Positions 7,183 through 7,911 of a DNA stretch of 7,911 nucleotides are shown one piece after another. The notes below the pieces were generated by a model. It saw only the letters and a program-made list of their open reading frames with translations, ran no database searches and was not told where the DNA came from. A program made the translations under genes and the position numbers. Source of the stretch: Flavobacteriales bacterium (lineage in GTDB: Bacteria; Bacteroidota; Bacteroidia; Flavobacteriales_D; SKUL01); contig SKUL01000245.1 of assembly GCA_007129985.1 (NCBI GenBank), positions 1 to 7,911 of the forward strand, in the 5' to 3' direction. The first letter of the stretch is position 1; each line of letters opens with the position of its first letter.

Positions 7183-7749
7183 ATGGCGAAGAAGAAAAAC
7201 GAAGAAACTCCCGAAAAGGAGATGGAGAATATTGAAAACGTGGAAAATAAAGAAGCTGAGGCTGCGCTTGAAGATGCGCCCGAACAAAACCCCGAACAAA
7301 GCAAAGAAGAGCAACTGGCAGCAGAACTGGCTGCCATGAACGACAAATACCTGCGCCTCTATGCCGAATTTGACAATTACCGCCGTCGTACGGCGCGTCA
7401 GCAATTAGACCTGCAACGCACGGCTTCGGGCGAGGCCATTAAAACCATTTTGCCCGTGCTCGACGACTTTGAACGCGCCATCGAGTCGAACCGCGATACC
7501 GACAACGCAACCGCGCTCAAAGAAGGCTTTGAACTCATCTACAACAAATTCAAATCTACGCTCGAGAAAAGCGGCGTAAAAGAAATTGAAGCCAAAGGGC
7601 GGCCTTTCGACACCGACCTGCACGAGGCCATTACCAATATACCCGCTCCTTCCGAAGACCTTACAGGCAAGGTGGTTGACGTGGTAGAAAAAGGATATTT
7701 CCTCAACGAACATGTGCTGCGCTTCAGCAAAGTAGTAGTAGGACAATAA
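7183..7749 (+). CDS. grpE: Nucleotide exchange factor GrpE (188 aa)
   Basis: GrpE releases ADP from the Hsp70 chaperone DnaK in the cytoplasm and works with DnaJ in protein folding and heat-shock recovery. The first 45 or so residues are a highly charged Glu/Lys-rich segment. A long helix follows (LAAMNDKYLRLYAEFDNYRRRT), the dimerising coiled coil, and then LPVLDDFERAI. The C-terminal beta-wing region carries the family signature FDTDLHEAI at 142-150 and ends GYFLNEHVLRFSKVVVGQ. Length is normal for GrpE. The frame is open from a TTG at 7144 with another ATG at 7159; ATG 7183 (MAKKKNEE) is chosen because the conserved-type charged N-terminus begins there, though 7159 cannot be excluded. It is followed after seven bases by dnaJ, forming an operon. 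Confidence 0.96.
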   Translation: MAKKKNEETPEKEMENIENVENKEAEAALEDAPEQNPEQSKEEQLAAELAAMNDKYLRLYAEFDNYRRRTARQQLDLQRTASGEAIKTILPVLDDFERAIESNRDTDNATALKEGFELIYNKFKSTLEKSGVKEIEAKGRPFDTDLHEAITNIPAPSEDLTGKVVDVVEKGYFLNEHVLRFSKVVVGQ

Positions 7750-7756
7750 TCACATC

Positions 7757-7911
7757 ATGGCGAAAAGAGACTACTACGAAGTATTGGGCGTTTCGAGAGG
7801 TGCGTCGGAAGCCGAAATCAAAAAGGCCTACCGCAAACTTGCGCTAAAGTACCACCCCGATAAAAACCCCGACGACAAGGACGCTGAAACCAAATTCAAG
7901 GAAGCAGCCGA
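7757..7911 (+). CDS. dnaJ: Chaperone protein DnaJ, N-terminal J domain (partial)
   Basis: The first 51 complete codons are present; the gene runs off the right edge. The product begins MAKRDYYEVLGVSRGASEAE and continues IKKAYRKLALKYHPDKNPDD, a canonical J domain with the HPD tripeptide at residues 33-35 that stimulates DnaK ATP hydrolysis. The Gly/Phe-rich linker and zinc-finger region that would separate DnaJ from shorter J-domain proteins are outside the window. Position seven bases after grpE and the close match to the DnaJ N-terminus support dnaJ itself. Confidence 0.95.
   Translation, partial: MAKRDYYEVLGVSRGASEAEIKKAYRKLALKYHPDKNPDDKDAETKFKEAA

Noticed and set aside
1..7911. CRISPR array, insertion sequence, phage or toxin-antitoxin module
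   Set aside because: No regularly spaced repeats, transposase or integrase motifs, terminal inverted repeats or small paired genes were found; all long coding frames are explained by the listed genes.

Overview
The window looks like a chromosomal segment from a member of the Bacteroidota. Three things point there: two outer-membrane TonB-dependent receptors that carry the N-terminal carboxypeptidase-regulatory-like domain typical of the phylum; a lipoprotein whose cysteine is followed by a KKDEE surface-export signal; and start codons without Shine-Dalgarno sequences. Genus cannot be assigned from what is visible.

Layout, left to right. Bases 1-1126 (minus strand) hold the N-terminal 375 residues of a TonB-dependent receptor that runs off the left edge. 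A 351-base divergent intergenic region (1127-1477) follows. It contains a 9-bp-arm inverted repeat centred almost exactly midway between the two start codons, and an imperfect 11-bp tandem direct repeat. Rightward from there come a complete second TonB-dependent receptor (929 aa) and, 28 bases later, a probable surface-exposed right-handed beta-helix lipoprotein (444 aa). A strong intrinsic terminator closes this pair. Only five bases after its T-tract starts a secreted phytase-like (PF13449-type) beta-propeller protein (437 aa). A gap of 168 bases then leads to the housekeeping chaperone genes grpE (complete) and dnaJ (first 51 codons).

Working model (inference): the receptor and beta-helix lipoprotein form an outer-membrane uptake pair in the manner of SusC/SusD, with a beta-helix protein in the SusD position. 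The secreted phytase-like protein may process or bind a ligand related to that uptake, possibly a phosphorylated compound. The substrate is not shown by the sequence. The grpE-dnaJ pair is an unrelated conserved neighbour that supplies nucleotide exchange and J-domain functions to DnaK.

No CRISPR array, transposase, phage gene, tRNA or rRNA is visible. The least explained material is the divergent regulatory region, the makeup of the receptor/lipoprotein/phytase-like group, and the terminator that abuts a start codon.
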